Of a DNA stretch of 64,000 nt, positions 44,768-53,568 are shown piece after piece (position 1 is the stretch's first letter; each line of letters starts with the position of its first letter). Where the stretch lies: positions 558,001 through 622,000 of the forward strand of contig OZ245760.1 in the NCBI GenBank assembly GCA_965227695.1, read 5' to 3'. Below the pieces are notes generated by a model, which worked only from the letters and a program-made list of their open reading frames with translations, searched no databases and was not told the origin of the DNA. The DNA comes from UBA1858 sp965227695 (GTDB lineage Bacteria; Pseudomonadota; Gammaproteobacteria; UBA4575). A program made the position numbers and the translations under genes.

Positions 44768-45250
44768 TTACATGGGCAAGTGTTCAAAACCTGCCGCAGT
44801 AATAATTGTGAACAGGCCAATAAGCAGATTTATGCCGATCAGCTTTCTGATCTGGGCCAGGTTTTTGCCCGCTTCCTGGAAATTTTCCTCGTTTACGGCT
44901 CGGCGCAGTCGTTTGAATGGTGCAAAAAAAACATGCAGGTAAATTAATATCATGATGACACCCAGTGCCTGCATGATATGTACGTACCAGGCGACACCTG
45001 CAAATCCATTAAATGCGGAAAAAATCATCCAGTATCCGCTGACCGGGAGGATAATCACGGCCAGCCAGACCCAGATGAAAAACCGTGTCAGGGTACGGGA
45101 CCAAAGGGACAAGCGCACGGCCGGTTCTAATAATTTTGCTGCGACGGGTCTAAGCGCCATATAGGCAAAGAACATTCCGCCAACCCATACAACAGCTGAC
45201 AGAACATGCAAAGAAATTGCAATAGAGAAGTAGTAAGGTTCGATATCCAT
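44768..45250 (-). CDS. CopD-like four-helix membrane protein
   Basis: This 160-residue integral membrane protein has four helices. The first holds L-H-V-L-S-A-V-V-W-V-G-G-M-F-F-A-Y-M-A near residues 13-31, the pattern of CopD/DUF2269-type membrane proteins. Two conserved His (His14 and one in the third helix, W-Y-V-H-I-M-Q) could bind haem or copper. The role is unknown; CopD proteins are linked to copper uptake. It converges on the cytochrome c gene and starts about 145 bp from rpe in the opposite direction. Confidence 0.75.
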   Translation of the reverse strand: MDIEPYYFSIAISLHVLSAVVWVGGMFFAYMALRPVAAKLLEPAVRLSLWSRTLTRFFIWVWLAVIILPVSGYWMIFSAFNGFAGVAWYVHIMQALGVIMILIYLHVFFAPFKRLRRAVNEENFQEAGKNLAQIRKLIGINLLIGLFTIITAAGFEHLPM

Positions 45251-45395
45251 AATGTCTAATTAAGAGGTTGCTCTTTGTTTTTTGAAAAAACCTATTATAG
45301 ATCAGAATTGTCCGGCGGATCATCTGAATTGCCGTTCAACACATGCAAAAGAATCAAGTCTGCGTTATCGTTAGTGCTTTTTAGCGGTAATCATC

Positions 45396-46067
45396 ATGGA
45401 TAACTGGATCGCACCCTCAATACTTTCTGCCGACTTTGCACGATTGGGTGAAGAAGTCAATCATGTTCTTGCTGCCGGTGCCGATATTATTCATTTTGAT
45501 GTCATGGATAATCATTATGTGCCTAATCTTACCATTGGGCCGCTGGTATGTGAGGCATTAAGAAAATACGGCGTAACAGCGCCTATAGATGTTCACTTGA
45601 TGGTGTCACCGGTGGATCGTTTAATCACCGATTTTGCAAAAGCTGGCGCTACTTATATTACATTCCATCCTGAAGCGTCTGACCATGTTGATCGCAGTCT
45701 GCAGTTGATACGTGACGCTGGCTGTAAAAGTGGTCTGGTATTTAATCCTGCCACTCCGCTTTATCATTTGAATCATGTTATGGATAAGATAGATATGATT
45801 TTGTTAATGTCTGTCAATCCCGGATTTGGCGGTCAGGGTTTTATTGAATCCAGCATCGATAAGCTCAAGCAGGCGCGCGGGCTTATCGATGCATCCGGGT
45901 TGCCTGTTCGTCTTGAAATAGACGGGGGTGTCAAGGTGGAAAATATCCAGAGAATCAAGGCTGCAGGGGCAGATACTTTTGTTGCAGGTTCTGCGATTTT
46001 TAATTCTGAGGATTACCATAAAACGATTGCAGCTATGCGGTCCGAGATTGCAAAAGCAAAGACATAA
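45396..46067 (+). CDS. rpe: Ribulose-phosphate 3-epimerase
   Basis: Rpe interconverts ribulose-5-phosphate and xylulose-5-phosphate. The 223-residue TIM barrel begins A-P-S-I-L-S-A-D-F-A-R-L. It has the metal-binding H-F-D-V-M-D-N-H-Y-V-P-N near residues 34-45, D-V-H-L-M-V, M-S-V-N-P-G-F-G-G-Q-G-F near 139-150 and E-I-D-G-G-V. It precedes gph and trpE, as in many gammaproteobacteria. Confidence 0.97.
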   Translation: MDNWIAPSILSADFARLGEEVNHVLAAGADIIHFDVMDNHYVPNLTIGPLVCEALRKYGVTAPIDVHLMVSPVDRLITDFAKAGATYITFHPEASDHVDRSLQLIRDAGCKSGLVFNPATPLYHLNHVMDKIDMILLMSVNPGFGGQGFIESSIDKLKQARGLIDASGLPVRLEIDGGVKVENIQRIKAAGADTFVAGSAIFNSEDYHKTIAAMRSEIAKAKT

Positions 46068-46168
46068 ATACAGGCTATCTACTTTGCTACTGCAGAATAT
46101 ACAAATACATAATGTTATTGTCAGGCATGCCTGTCTGCGCATTTCTTCCAGTTGATCACTAATATCAG

Positions 46169-46843
46169 GTGCCGGGTGTGCAAAAGCTTAAGGCGGATTG
46201 GCTAAGCTTCGATTTGGACGGTACTCTGGTAGACAGTGTGCCCGACATTACATTTAGTCTTAATCAAATGCTAAATAGGATGGGACTGCCCGCGGTCAAC
46301 GAAGTATTGGCCCGAAACTGGATAGGTAATGGTGCTGAATTGTTAATTAAACGTGCGTTACATCATGTGCTGGCGTCCAGTCCTTCACAAGTCAGTCAGG
46401 AGCAGGCCAGGGAATATTTTTTTGATGCTTATCAGGAAAATATTGCTGCCAAGACAGTTGTCTATCCGGGTTGCATGGACTTGCTGGAGCACATTGCAGA
46501 AAAATCGATACCGATGGCATGTGTCACTAACAAGCCAAGGAAATTCACTCAGTCTCTTTTGGAGAGGTTATCAATTACCGGATACTTTAATGTGTTGGTA
46601 TGTGGCGATGACCTGCCAACAAAAAAGCCGGATCCGGCGATGATTCTTAAAGCGATAGAAGATATGAACAGTACGCCTCGGGATGGTTACCTGGTAGGGG
46701 ATTCACATACGGACATGGCTGCTGCCAGGGCTGCGGGTGCAGGTGCAATTTATGTTTCCTATGGCTATAATCGCGGCGTTTGCGTGGAAAAATATTCACC
46801 AATTCGCGTGAATAGCCTAAATGAACTGATTGACTTAATATAA
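46169..46843 (+). CDS. gph: Phosphoglycolate phosphatase
   Basis: This HAD-superfamily phosphatase should remove phosphate from 2-phosphoglycolate, a by-product of RuBisCO oxygenation or DNA repair. The nucleophile motif is F-D-L-D-G-T-L-V-D-S near residues 14-23. Motif II lies in C-V-T-N-K-P, motif III at K-K-P-D-P, and V-G-D-S-H-T-D near 177-183 closes the site. A GTG at 46169 gives 224 residues; a second GTG 9 bp later is also possible. It is 100 bp after rpe and 133 bp before trpE. Confidence 0.93.
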   Translation: MPGVQKLKADWLSFDLDGTLVDSVPDITFSLNQMLNRMGLPAVNEVLARNWIGNGAELLIKRALHHVLASSPSQVSQEQAREYFFDAYQENIAAKTVVYPGCMDLLEHIAEKSIPMACVTNKPRKFTQSLLERLSITGYFNVLVCGDDLPTKKPDPAMILKAIEDMNSTPRDGYLVGDSHTDMAAARAAGAGAIYVSYGYNRGVCVEKYSPIRVNSLNELIDLI

Positions 46844-46877
46844 CAGTCATCCGCAATAACTGATCGTAAGGTATTTA

Positions 46878-46955
46878 ATGCTTATATTTCATAGAAAATG
46901 CTGGTGCTGGGGAAATTTTTGGCAGCAATATGTCAAATTATTCCAATACACATAA
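46878..46955 (+). CDS. trpL: Candidate trp leader peptide (Trp-rich upstream ORF)
   Basis: A 25-codon ORF begins with ATG at 46878, about 7 bp after TAAGG, and ends with TAA 22 bp before trpE. It contains three TGG codons at positions 9, 11 and 15 within ...K-C-W-C-W-G-N-F-W-Q..., a density far above chance and exactly where a Trp-sensing leader would be. The Trp codons overlap a possible stem (TGCTG at 46905-46909 with CAGCA at 46923-46927). I see no T-tailed terminator between it and trpE, so if it regulates, it may act on trpE translation or on a structure I cannot see. The function is inferred. Confidence 0.6.
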   Translation: MLIFHRKCWCWGNFWQQYVKLFQYT

Positions 46956-46977
46956 ATCACTATGAACTTAAGCGTGC

Positions 46978-48447
46978 ATGAACAAAAAACAATTCTTAAA
47001 TCTGGCTGACCAAGGCTACACCCATATTCCCCTATATCGTGAAGTTGCAGCTGATCTTGAAACACCACTCAGTGCCTATTTAAAGCTCGCCAACTGTAAA
47101 AACAGTTTTCTTTTTGAGTCTGTGCAGGGAGGCGAACGCTGGGGTCGTTATTCCATTATTGGACTGCGTTGTCAGGAACACATAGAAATTCGGGGGAAGC
47201 ATATTTCTGAATGGGACAATGGACAATGTGTGAATGAACTCGATTGTCAGGATCCATTGCAGTGGATCAACAGTTACCGTGAAAAATTCAAAGTTCCAGA
47301 AATCGAACAGCTTCCACGTTTTGTAGGAGGCCTGGTGGGTTATTTTGGTTATGACACGATTCGTTACATTGAGCCGAAACTGGGTAAATGCCCAAATACA
47401 GATGAATTTGGATCGGCTGATATCCTGCTATTGTTAACGCGTGAGATCCTGGTATTTGATAACCTGAAAAGCTCGGCCTTTATCGTCGTGCTGGCTCCTG
47501 CCAGTGCACAAGGTTATCAGCAAGCACATGCGCGTATTGATCTGCTGGCACAGAAACTACAGTCTTCAGCCCCTCCATTAGCATTGGATGTAAGTCATCA
47601 ACCATTGCGCGAGCTGGATTTTGTCTCCGGATTTAGTGAAGCCGGTTTTAAGCAGGCGGTAGAAAAAGCCAAAAGTTATATTGTATCTGGTGATGTCATG
47701 CAGGTTGTATTGTCGCAACGTTTAAATGCAGCTTTTAAAGGTAAAGCCATTAATATGTACAGGCACCTGCGACGCATGAATCCTTCACCGTACATGTATT
47801 ATTTAAATATGGGTGATTTTGAGATTGTAGGGTCATCACCAGAAATACTGGTCAGGCAGGAGGGGAGTGAAGTTACTGTGCGACCCATAGCCGGAACCAG
47901 GCCACGTGGTAGTAACCCTGCTGAGGATGTTGCTCTTGAAAAGGAACTCCTTGCTGATCCCAAGGAACTGGCCGAACATTTAATGTTGATTGACCTTGGC
48001 CGTAATGATATTGGTCGTGTTGCTGAAACAGGCAGCGTCGAACTTACAGATAAAATGATCGTCGAGCGTTATTCTCATGTCATGCATATAGTGTCAAATG
48101 TTAAAGGCCGGCTTGCATCTGGCCAGTCTTGTATGGATGTACTGAGAGCGACCTTCCCGGCAGGTACAGTCTCAGGTGCACCAAAAATTCGCGCGATGGA
48201 AATTATTGATGAGTTAGAGCCGGTTAAACGTGGAATCTATTCTGGTGCGATTGGCTATATTTCCTGGCAGGGAGACATGGATACCGCAATTGCAATAAGA
48301 ACAGCGGTAATCAAAGATGAGGTGGTTTCGGTTCAGGCCGGTGCAGGTATTGTGTATGATTCCCTGCCCGATAATGAATGGGTAGAAACACTGAATAAAG
48401 CGAAAGCATTGTTGCGTGCTGCGGCATTGGCTGAACAGGCAGAATAA
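46978..48447 (+). CDS. trpE: Anthranilate synthase component I
   Basis: TrpE converts chorismate to anthranilate with ammonia from TrpG. The 489-residue protein has the N-terminal tryptophan feedback segment (residues about 25-60, with N-S-F-L-F-E-S-V-Q-G-G-E-R-W-G-R-Y-S). The chorismate-binding domain has R-P-I-A-G-T-R-P-R-G, D-L-G-R-N-D-I-G-R-V and F-P-A-G-T-V-S-G-A-P-K. It is 2 bp before trpG. The Shine-Dalgarno sequence upstream of the start is poor, which would fit translational control by the preceding leader ORF. Confidence 0.97.
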   Translation: MNKKQFLNLADQGYTHIPLYREVAADLETPLSAYLKLANCKNSFLFESVQGGERWGRYSIIGLRCQEHIEIRGKHISEWDNGQCVNELDCQDPLQWINSYREKFKVPEIEQLPRFVGGLVGYFGYDTIRYIEPKLGKCPNTDEFGSADILLLLTREILVFDNLKSSAFIVVLAPASAQGYQQAHARIDLLAQKLQSSAPPLALDVSHQPLRELDFVSGFSEAGFKQAVEKAKSYIVSGDVMQVVLSQRLNAAFKGKAINMYRHLRRMNPSPYMYYLNMGDFEIVGSSPEILVRQEGSEVTVRPIAGTRPRGSNPAEDVALEKELLADPKELAEHLMLIDLGRNDIGRVAETGSVELTDKMIVERYSHVMHIVSNVKGRLASGQSCMDVLRATFPAGTVSGAPKIRAMEIIDELEPVKRGIYSGAIGYISWQGDMDTAIAIRTAVIKDEVVSVQAGAGIVYDSLPDNEWVETLNKAKALLRAAALAEQAE

Positions 48448-48449
48448 CT

Positions 48450-49034
48450 ATGATTTTAATGATCGATAACTATGATTCCTTCACTTATAACCTGGTGCAG
48501 TATTTTGGTGAATTAGGGGAACAGGTTAAAGTGGTTCGTAATGACCAGATCAGTATTTCACAGATTTCTGAGTTGAGGCCTGATCATATTGTACTTTCCC
48601 CGGGCCCCTGTACGCCAAATGAAGCAGGGGTATCGTTAAGCGTTGTGGAAAACTTTGCCGGGAAAGTCCCCATACTCGGTGTATGTTTGGGTCATCAGAC
48701 GATTGGTCAGGCGTATGGTGGAAAAATTGTCAGAGCAGGCGACATTATGCACGGCAAGACTTCACTGGTATACCATCACGGTCGCAATGTCTTTGAAGGG
48801 TGCGATCTGCCGCTGACCGCTACGCGATATCACTCGCTTGTTATTGAAAAACAATCATTACCGGAATGTTTATCTGTTACTGCATGGACGCAACAGGATA
48901 ATGGCCAGCTCGATGAAATAATGGGCGTGAGACATAAAGAATTGGCGGTTGAAGGGGTTCAGTTTCATCCGGAGTCAATACTTACAGATTGTGGCCATCA
49001 TTTACTGAATAATTTCATTAAGCAGAATCCATGA
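48450..49034 (+). CDS. trpG: Anthranilate/aminodeoxychorismate synthase glutamine amidotransferase
   Basis: This 194-residue class I glutamine amidotransferase supplies ammonia to TrpE, and often also to PabB. It begins M-I-D-N-Y-D-S-F-T-Y-N-L. The active Cys lies in I-L-G-V-C-L-G-H-Q near residues 76-84, and the His/Glu pair in F-H-P-E-S near the C-terminus. It is 2 bp after trpE and overlaps trpD by 4 bp. Confidence 0.96.
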   Translation: MILMIDNYDSFTYNLVQYFGELGEQVKVVRNDQISISQISELRPDHIVLSPGPCTPNEAGVSLSVVENFAGKVPILGVCLGHQTIGQAYGGKIVRAGDIMHGKTSLVYHHGRNVFEGCDLPLTATRYHSLVIEKQSLPECLSVTAWTQQDNGQLDEIMGVRHKELAVEGVQFHPESILTDCGHHLLNNFIKQNP

Positions 49035-50053
49035 AAACAATTTTACAAAAATCGCTCAATACTGTGCTTGAAAAGCAGGATCTTACCGCCGAACAAATGC
49101 ATGAGACTATGAGTAGCATTATGCACGGTGAGGCAAGCCCTGTACAGATTGCCGCCTTCATTGTCGCCCTGCGCATGAAGGGAGAAACTGTTGAGGAGCT
49201 TGCTGCCGCAGCTCGTGTTATGCGCAATCTTTCCACTCAAGTAGATATCGATGCAGACATGCTGGTTGATACCTGCGGCACCGGTGGTGATGGTCAGAAT
49301 ACTTTCAATATTTCCACGGCATCTTCGATTGTTGCCGCATCAGCCGGCGTAAAAATTGCCAAGCACGGTAATCGGTCAGTATCAAGTCAATCCGGTAGTG
49401 CGGATGTTCTGGAGGCTCTGGGTGTAAAGCTGGATTTGAATCCACAACAAATTGCTGCCTGTGTCGAACATGTCGGGATTGGATTTATGTTTGCACCCAT
49501 GCATCATAGCAGTATGAAGCACGCCATAGGACCGCGCAGGGAACTGGGGGTACGCACTTTGTTTAATTTGCTTGGACCACTGACCAATCCTGCAAATGCT
49601 AAAAGGCAAGTGCTCGGCGTATATGATGATTACTGGTTAAAACCTCTTGCAGAGGTGTTGCACAGATTGGGTACGCAGCACGCGTTGATTGTGCATGCAC
49701 AAGATGGGTTGGATGAGATCAGTATTTCCTCAGCTACCAATATCTGTGAGCTGAAACACGGCGAATTAAAGCAATTTCAAGTGAGTCCGCAAGAGTTTGG
49801 TCTCAATATGGCACCGGTTGCCTCGATACAAGTGGATGATGTTAAGCAAAGTGCTTCCATCATCCAGGCGGTGCTTGCGGGCCAGCAAGGTGCGGCTGCC
49901 GATATCGTGTGTTTAAATGCAGGAGCCGCAATTTATGTGTCCGGAAAAACTGAAGACCTTTCTGAGGCAATCAGTATTGCACAACAGATACTCCGCTCAG
50001 GCGCAGCACAAGAGACACTAAAACGGTTGATTGCATTCACCAACCAGGTATAA
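49031..50053 (+). CDS. trpD: Anthranilate phosphoribosyltransferase
   Basis: TrpD joins anthranilate and PRPP. The 340-residue length is normal. The PRPP loop is V-D-T-C-G-T-G-G-D-G near residues 78-87, followed by N-I-S-T-A-S and K-H-G-N-R-S-V-S-S-Q-S-G-S-A-D. The segment R-T-L-F-N-L-L-G-P-L-T-N-P is also present. It overlaps trpG by 4 bp and ends 4 bp before trpC. Confidence 0.97.
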   Translation: MKTILQKSLNTVLEKQDLTAEQMHETMSSIMHGEASPVQIAAFIVALRMKGETVEELAAAARVMRNLSTQVDIDADMLVDTCGTGGDGQNTFNISTASSIVAASAGVKIAKHGNRSVSSQSGSADVLEALGVKLDLNPQQIAACVEHVGIGFMFAPMHHSSMKHAIGPRRELGVRTLFNLLGPLTNPANAKRQVLGVYDDYWLKPLAEVLHRLGTQHALIVHAQDGLDEISISSATNICELKHGELKQFQVSPQEFGLNMAPVASIQVDDVKQSASIIQAVLAGQQGAAADIVCLNAGAAIYVSGKTEDLSEAISIAQQILRSGAAQETLKRLIAFTNQV

Positions 50054-50057
50054 ACAG

Positions 50058-50873
50058 ATGGCCCAGCATACCCCCGAGATTCTGAACAAAATCCTATCGC
50101 ATAAAAGCAAAGAACTGATTGACAAGCAGGCGCGTGTTCCCCTGGCGCAAATGAAGGAATGGGCTAGGGATGCAGATGCTAAACGCCCATTTGAAATGAT
50201 GCTGCGAGGTGCTGTAAGTGCTCAAAAAGCAGGCGTCATTGCTGAAATCAAGCGTGCGTCACCAAGTCAGGGAATTATAAGAGAAGACTTTGACCCAATG
50301 GCGATAGCCAGAAGCTATCAGCACAGTGGGGCGACCTGTTTGTCAGTACTGACTGACAACGAATTTTTTAAAGGAGGTGGGCCAATCCTGGAACTGGCGC
50401 GAAAAGCCTGCTCTCTGCCTGCGCTTAGAAAAGATTTTATCATTGACCCTTATCAGGTGTTTGAATCCAGAGTGCTGGGAGCAGATTGTCTGTTGTTAAT
50501 CGTTGCAGCATTAGATCAGAAAATGCTGCATACACTTTACTCGCTCGCCATTGATAACAACATGGATGTTTTAGTTGAAGTGCATGATGAACAGGAACTT
50601 TCACGTGCGCTTGAGCTTGAATTGACAATGGTGGGTATCAATAATCGTAATCTAAATTCTTTTGAAGTTGATTTGAATACTACACTGCGACTGCATGAGA
50701 ACATTCCCAGTGAATGCCTGGTAGTCACAGAAAGCGGAATACATACACCCGAGGATGTGGCTAGAATGCAGTCGCATGGGGTGAATGCATTTCTGGTCGG
50801 TGAGGCGTTTATGCGTGCCCCTGAACCGGGTGCCAGGCTTAAAGAGTTATTTTTTGCTGATCGTGCTTATTAG
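50058..50873 (+). CDS. trpC: Indole-3-glycerol phosphate synthase
   Basis: TrpC closes the indole ring. The ATG at 50058 gives 271 residues; an earlier in-frame start inside trpD is unlikely. The TIM barrel shows A-E-I-K-R-A-S-P-S-Q-G near residues 62-72, L-S-V-L-T-D, P-A-L-R-K-D-F-I, G-I-N-N-R-N-L and E-S-G-I-H-T. It is the mono-functional form without a fused TrpF. The trpF, trpB and trpA genes are not in the window. A hairpin begins at its stop codon. Confidence 0.96.
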   Translation: MAQHTPEILNKILSHKSKELIDKQARVPLAQMKEWARDADAKRPFEMMLRGAVSAQKAGVIAEIKRASPSQGIIREDFDPMAIARSYQHSGATCLSVLTDNEFFKGGGPILELARKACSLPALRKDFIIDPYQVFESRVLGADCLLLIVAALDQKMLHTLYSLAIDNNMDVLVEVHDEQELSRALELELTMVGINNRNLNSFEVDLNTTLRLHENIPSECLVVTESGIHTPEDVARMQSHGVNAFLVGEAFMRAPEPGARLKELFFADRAY

Positions 50874-50896
50874 TAGGGTTGTTAAATACCCTACTA
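50871..50896. terminator. Hairpin starting at the trpC stop codon
   Basis: Perfect 8-bp inverted repeat (TAGTAGGG / CCCTACTA) with a 10-nt AT-rich loop; the first three bases are the trpC stop codon. It lies between trpC and the convergent crp/vfr gene. No T run follows on either side, so it may be a processing or bidirectional stop signal of moderate strength. Confidence 0.5.
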
Positions 50897-50921
50897 ATAG
50901 CCTGTTCGATGCCTGCAAAGC

Positions 50922-51560
50922 TTAGCGTGTTCCAAATACCACGATGGTTTTGCCATGCGCGGTGATAAGCCCCTGATCTTCCAGCTCTTTTAATACCCGG
51001 CCCGCCATTTCGCGCGAACATCCAACGATTTTCGCAATCTCCTGTCGAGTGATACGTATCTGCATTCCATCCGGGTGCGTCATGGCGTCAGGCTGATGTG
51101 CCAAGTCGAGTAAAGTGCGAGCTACGCGGCCTGCAACATCCAGAAAAGCCAGATTAATCACCTTGCGGCTGGTTGCACGCAGGCGGCGAGTCATCTGTCC
51201 TGCGAGCAGCATCAGGATGTCAGGATCCTGGTGAGCCAGTTCACGGAATTTGACGTAACTGATCTCAGCGACTTCGCACTCTCCTCGCGCAATCACGAGA
51301 GCACTGCGCTCATCTTCTTCAAACAGGCCCATTTCACCAAAAAAGTCTCCTTGATTCAGATAGGCAAGGACCATTTCATGGCCAGTTTCGTCTTCAATCA
51401 TTACACTGACAGAGCCACCGGTTATATAATAAAGGGTTGTAGAAGGGTCGCCGGCATGGATAATGCGACTGCCATTACTGTAGCGCTTGGTATGGCAATT
51501 TTCTAACAGGCGTGCAACTGTGGGGTCAATAGTAGGCATTTTAATTTGTAAGCTTGACAC
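50922..51560 (-). CDS. crp: CRP/Vfr-family transcription regulator
   Basis: This 212-residue cyclic-nucleotide-type regulator is closely like Vfr/CRP. The sensor barrel has G-D-F-F-G-E-M-G-L-F near residues 70-79 and the E-R-S-A phosphate-binding motif. A long helix leads to the C-terminal HTH with R-I-T-R-Q-E-I-A-K-I-V-G-C-S-R-E-M-A-G-R-V-L-K-E-L-E near 167-192. The GTG at 51560 is supported by CAGAGG at a good distance; ATG 51539 is an alternative. The trpC-vfr-osmC-speD-coq7 order matches Pseudomonas, where Vfr controls twitching and virulence genes through cAMP. Confidence 0.94.
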   Translation of the reverse strand: MSSLQIKMPTIDPTVARLLENCHTKRYSNGSRIIHAGDPSTTLYYITGGSVSVMIEDETGHEMVLAYLNQGDFFGEMGLFEEDERSALVIARGECEVAEISYVKFRELAHQDPDILMLLAGQMTRRLRATSRKVINLAFLDVAGRVARTLLDLAHQPDAMTHPDGMQIRITRQEIAKIVGCSREMAGRVLKELEDQGLITAHGKTIVVFGTR

Positions 51561-51647
51561 AGAGAACCTCTGACTTCTCGTTTATTTGGATGAAGTCTAT
51601 GACAGGAAGTTCCCATTGTCGATTTGTGGAAGAATGAAAGGTAGTAA

Positions 51648-52088
51648 ATGAACGTACGAATAAAGTGGTTAGACCATAAGAGCTTTGTAGGCGAGACCGC
51701 CAGCGGGCATTCCGTGGTGATGGACGGTTCTACTGAACATGGAGGACGCAATCTTGGTGCGCGCCCGATGGAAATGATTCTGCTTGGATTGGGCGGCTGT
51801 ACTTCTTTTGATATTGTAAGCATCCTGAAAAAATCCCGTGCTCCAGTCGATGACTGTACTGTGGATATTCAAGCACAGCGGGCTGATTCTGTTCCGGCGG
51901 TTTTCACACATATCCATATACACTATATTGTGAAGGGCAGGGGTTTACAAGACAAGACAGTAAAACGGGCGGTTGAGCTAAGTACCGAGAAGTATTGCTC
52001 GGTATCCATGATGCTTAAACAAAGTGTTAGTATTACTCATGACTATGAAGTGGTTGATTCAGCCATGATTTTAAATAATAACGACTGA
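51648..52088 (+). CDS. OsmC/YhfA-family peroxide-handling protein
   Basis: This 146-residue protein is of the OsmC/Ohr superfamily, YhfA-like branch. The two redox cysteines lie in L-G-G-C-T-S-F-D near residues 46-53 and K-Y-C-S-V-S near 124. P-M-E-M-I-L-L-G-L connects to the first. OsmC proteins reduce organic or inorganic peroxides, but the YhfA branch is poorly characterised. It is divergent from crp and ends 8 bp before speD. Confidence 0.92.
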   Translation: MNVRIKWLDHKSFVGETASGHSVVMDGSTEHGGRNLGARPMEMILLGLGGCTSFDIVSILKKSRAPVDDCTVDIQAQRADSVPAVFTHIHIHYIVKGRGLQDKTVKRAVELSTEKYCSVSMMLKQSVSITHDYEVVDSAMILNNND

Positions 52089-52096
52089 TTAAATGC

Positions 52097-52900
52097 ATGC
52101 CGACACAGGATTCAAAAATCGCATTATATGGTTTTAATAATTTAACAAAAACACTCAGTTTCAACTTTTATGATATCTGTTATGCAAAAACAGACAGGCA
52201 AAGGGACGAATATATTGAGTATATTGATGAAACCTACAGTGCACATCGACTGACAGAAGTACTTACCAATGTTTCTGACATAATTGGCGCCACTATTTTA
52301 AATGTTGCAACACAGGATTATGACCCAAATGGCTCAAGCGTAACGATGTTGATTTCGGAAGAAAATGCATACGTCGAATCGCCCGAGGAGCAAAACAGGG
52401 AAGCTGAAAACCATAGTGTTGTGGCACATTTGGATAAAAGTCATTTGACCGCACATACTTATCCTGAGTCTCATCCGGATGGCGGAATTAGTACATTTCG
52501 AGCCGACCTGGATATCTCCACCTGTGGGAAAATATCACCGTTGAAAGCACTTAATTACCTGATTGACAGCTTCGATGAGGATATTGTTATCCTTGATTAC
52601 AGGATTCGCGGTTTTACACGCGATGTGCAGGGGCGAAAATTCTATAAGGACCATAGTATTTCTTCCATACAGGAATATATGTCGGAAAAAACCCGGCAAC
52701 AATATCAGATGATCGATGTGAATGTTTATCCTGAAAAAATCTTTCATACTAAAATGATGCTCAAGCAATTTGAGCTGGATAACTACCTGTTTGGTGATGA
52801 CCAGGAGGTCATGTCACATGAGGAGCAGGAACATATAGAGAACCTGCTGCGTAATGAAATGACAGAAATTTTTTATGGTATGAATCTGAATCAGTTCTAG
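52097..52900 (+). CDS. speD: S-adenosylmethionine decarboxylase proenzyme (class 1A)
   Basis: SpeD decarboxylates S-adenosylmethionine to supply aminopropyl groups for spermidine. The 267-residue proenzyme is of the E. coli class 1A type. Self-cleavage is expected between Lys114 and Ser115 in L-D-K-S-H-L, creating the pyruvoyl group. The following T-Y-P-E-S-H-P-D-G-G and S-T-C-G-K-I-S-P-L-K-A-L-N-Y segments are strongly conserved. It uses the SAM made by MetK. The speE gene is not in the window. It is 8 bp after the OsmC-like gene. Confidence 0.97.
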   Translation: MPTQDSKIALYGFNNLTKTLSFNFYDICYAKTDRQRDEYIEYIDETYSAHRLTEVLTNVSDIIGATILNVATQDYDPNGSSVTMLISEENAYVESPEEQNREAENHSVVAHLDKSHLTAHTYPESHPDGGISTFRADLDISTCGKISPLKALNYLIDSFDEDIVILDYRIRGFTRDVQGRKFYKDHSISSIQEYMSEKTRQQYQMIDVNVYPEKIFHTKMMLKQFELDNYLFGDDQEVMSHEEQEHIENLLRNEMTEIFYGMNLNQF

Positions 52901-52924
52901 ATGTGCGGTTATATGACCAAAGGA

Positions 52925-53566
52925 TTAGAGCCAATAAGCCCCGGTTGTCATCACTTTGGAGACCGCTCGCATGGCTTGTTGAATTATAGGCGGCAGTGTT
53001 GCTCCACCGAGGCGGCGTGCCTGGTCACCGTGGCGGCGCTCGTCCTGCTGCATTACCTCAATGACAGCCCGGCTCTTTTTATCCTCTACCGGCAATTTCT
53101 GTAAATGACTCTGTAAGTGTTTTTCTACCTGGTCCTCTGTCTCTGCGACAAAGCCCAAACTCCATTTATCACCAAATAGGCCGGCTCCGGCACCAATGGC
53201 GTATGAACCCAGGTACCATAAGGGAGTGATCATGCTTGGTGGGGTTTGTAATTCATTAAGTCGTTGTTCGCACCAGGCAAGGTGCTCTTCCTCCTCTTTT
53301 GCTGATAAATGCATCTGTTTAAGTGTTGCTTCATTGCGGGCCGTCAGTGCCTGACCATGGTATAGACCCTGTGCAGCAATTTCGCCGGCATGGTTTACTC
53401 TCATCAGACGTCCACTTAGTTTCATGTCCTGTGGTGACAAACTGTTGCTGGATTGAATTTTGTCAGCGGGATTTTCTCTCGGGGTATTGCGAGAAGTATG
53501 TGTGAGTGTGCGTAGACTACGGTCAAACTCATGTATTAATCTGTCACAGACCATTTGTTTATTCAT
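52925..53566 (-). CDS. coq7: Demethoxyubiquinone hydroxylase Coq7
   Basis: Coq7 is a di-iron, membrane-associated hydroxylase of the penultimate ubiquinone step. This 213-residue form is the longer Pseudomonas-like type. Iron-ligand motifs are seen in V-N-H-A-G-E-I-A-A near residues 57-65, K-E-E-E-E-H-L-A-W-C near 91-100 and D-E-R-R-H-G-D near 180. Presence of Coq7 implies aerobic ubiquinone synthesis. It lies tail to tail with speD and 2 bp from glcF on the same strand. Confidence 0.96.
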   Translation of the reverse strand: MNKQMVCDRLIHEFDRSLRTLTHTSRNTPRENPADKIQSSNSLSPQDMKLSGRLMRVNHAGEIAAQGLYHGQALTARNEATLKQMHLSAKEEEEHLAWCEQRLNELQTPPSMITPLWYLGSYAIGAGAGLFGDKWSLGFVAETEDQVEKHLQSHLQKLPVEDKKSRAVIEVMQQDERRHGDQARRLGGATLPPIIQQAMRAVSKVMTTGAYWL

Positions 53567-53568
53567 CG

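Noticed and set aside
46956..46977. Classical Trp attenuator terminator between leader ORF and trpE
   Set aside because: Only 22 bp separate them, and no GC-rich stem with a T tract is present.
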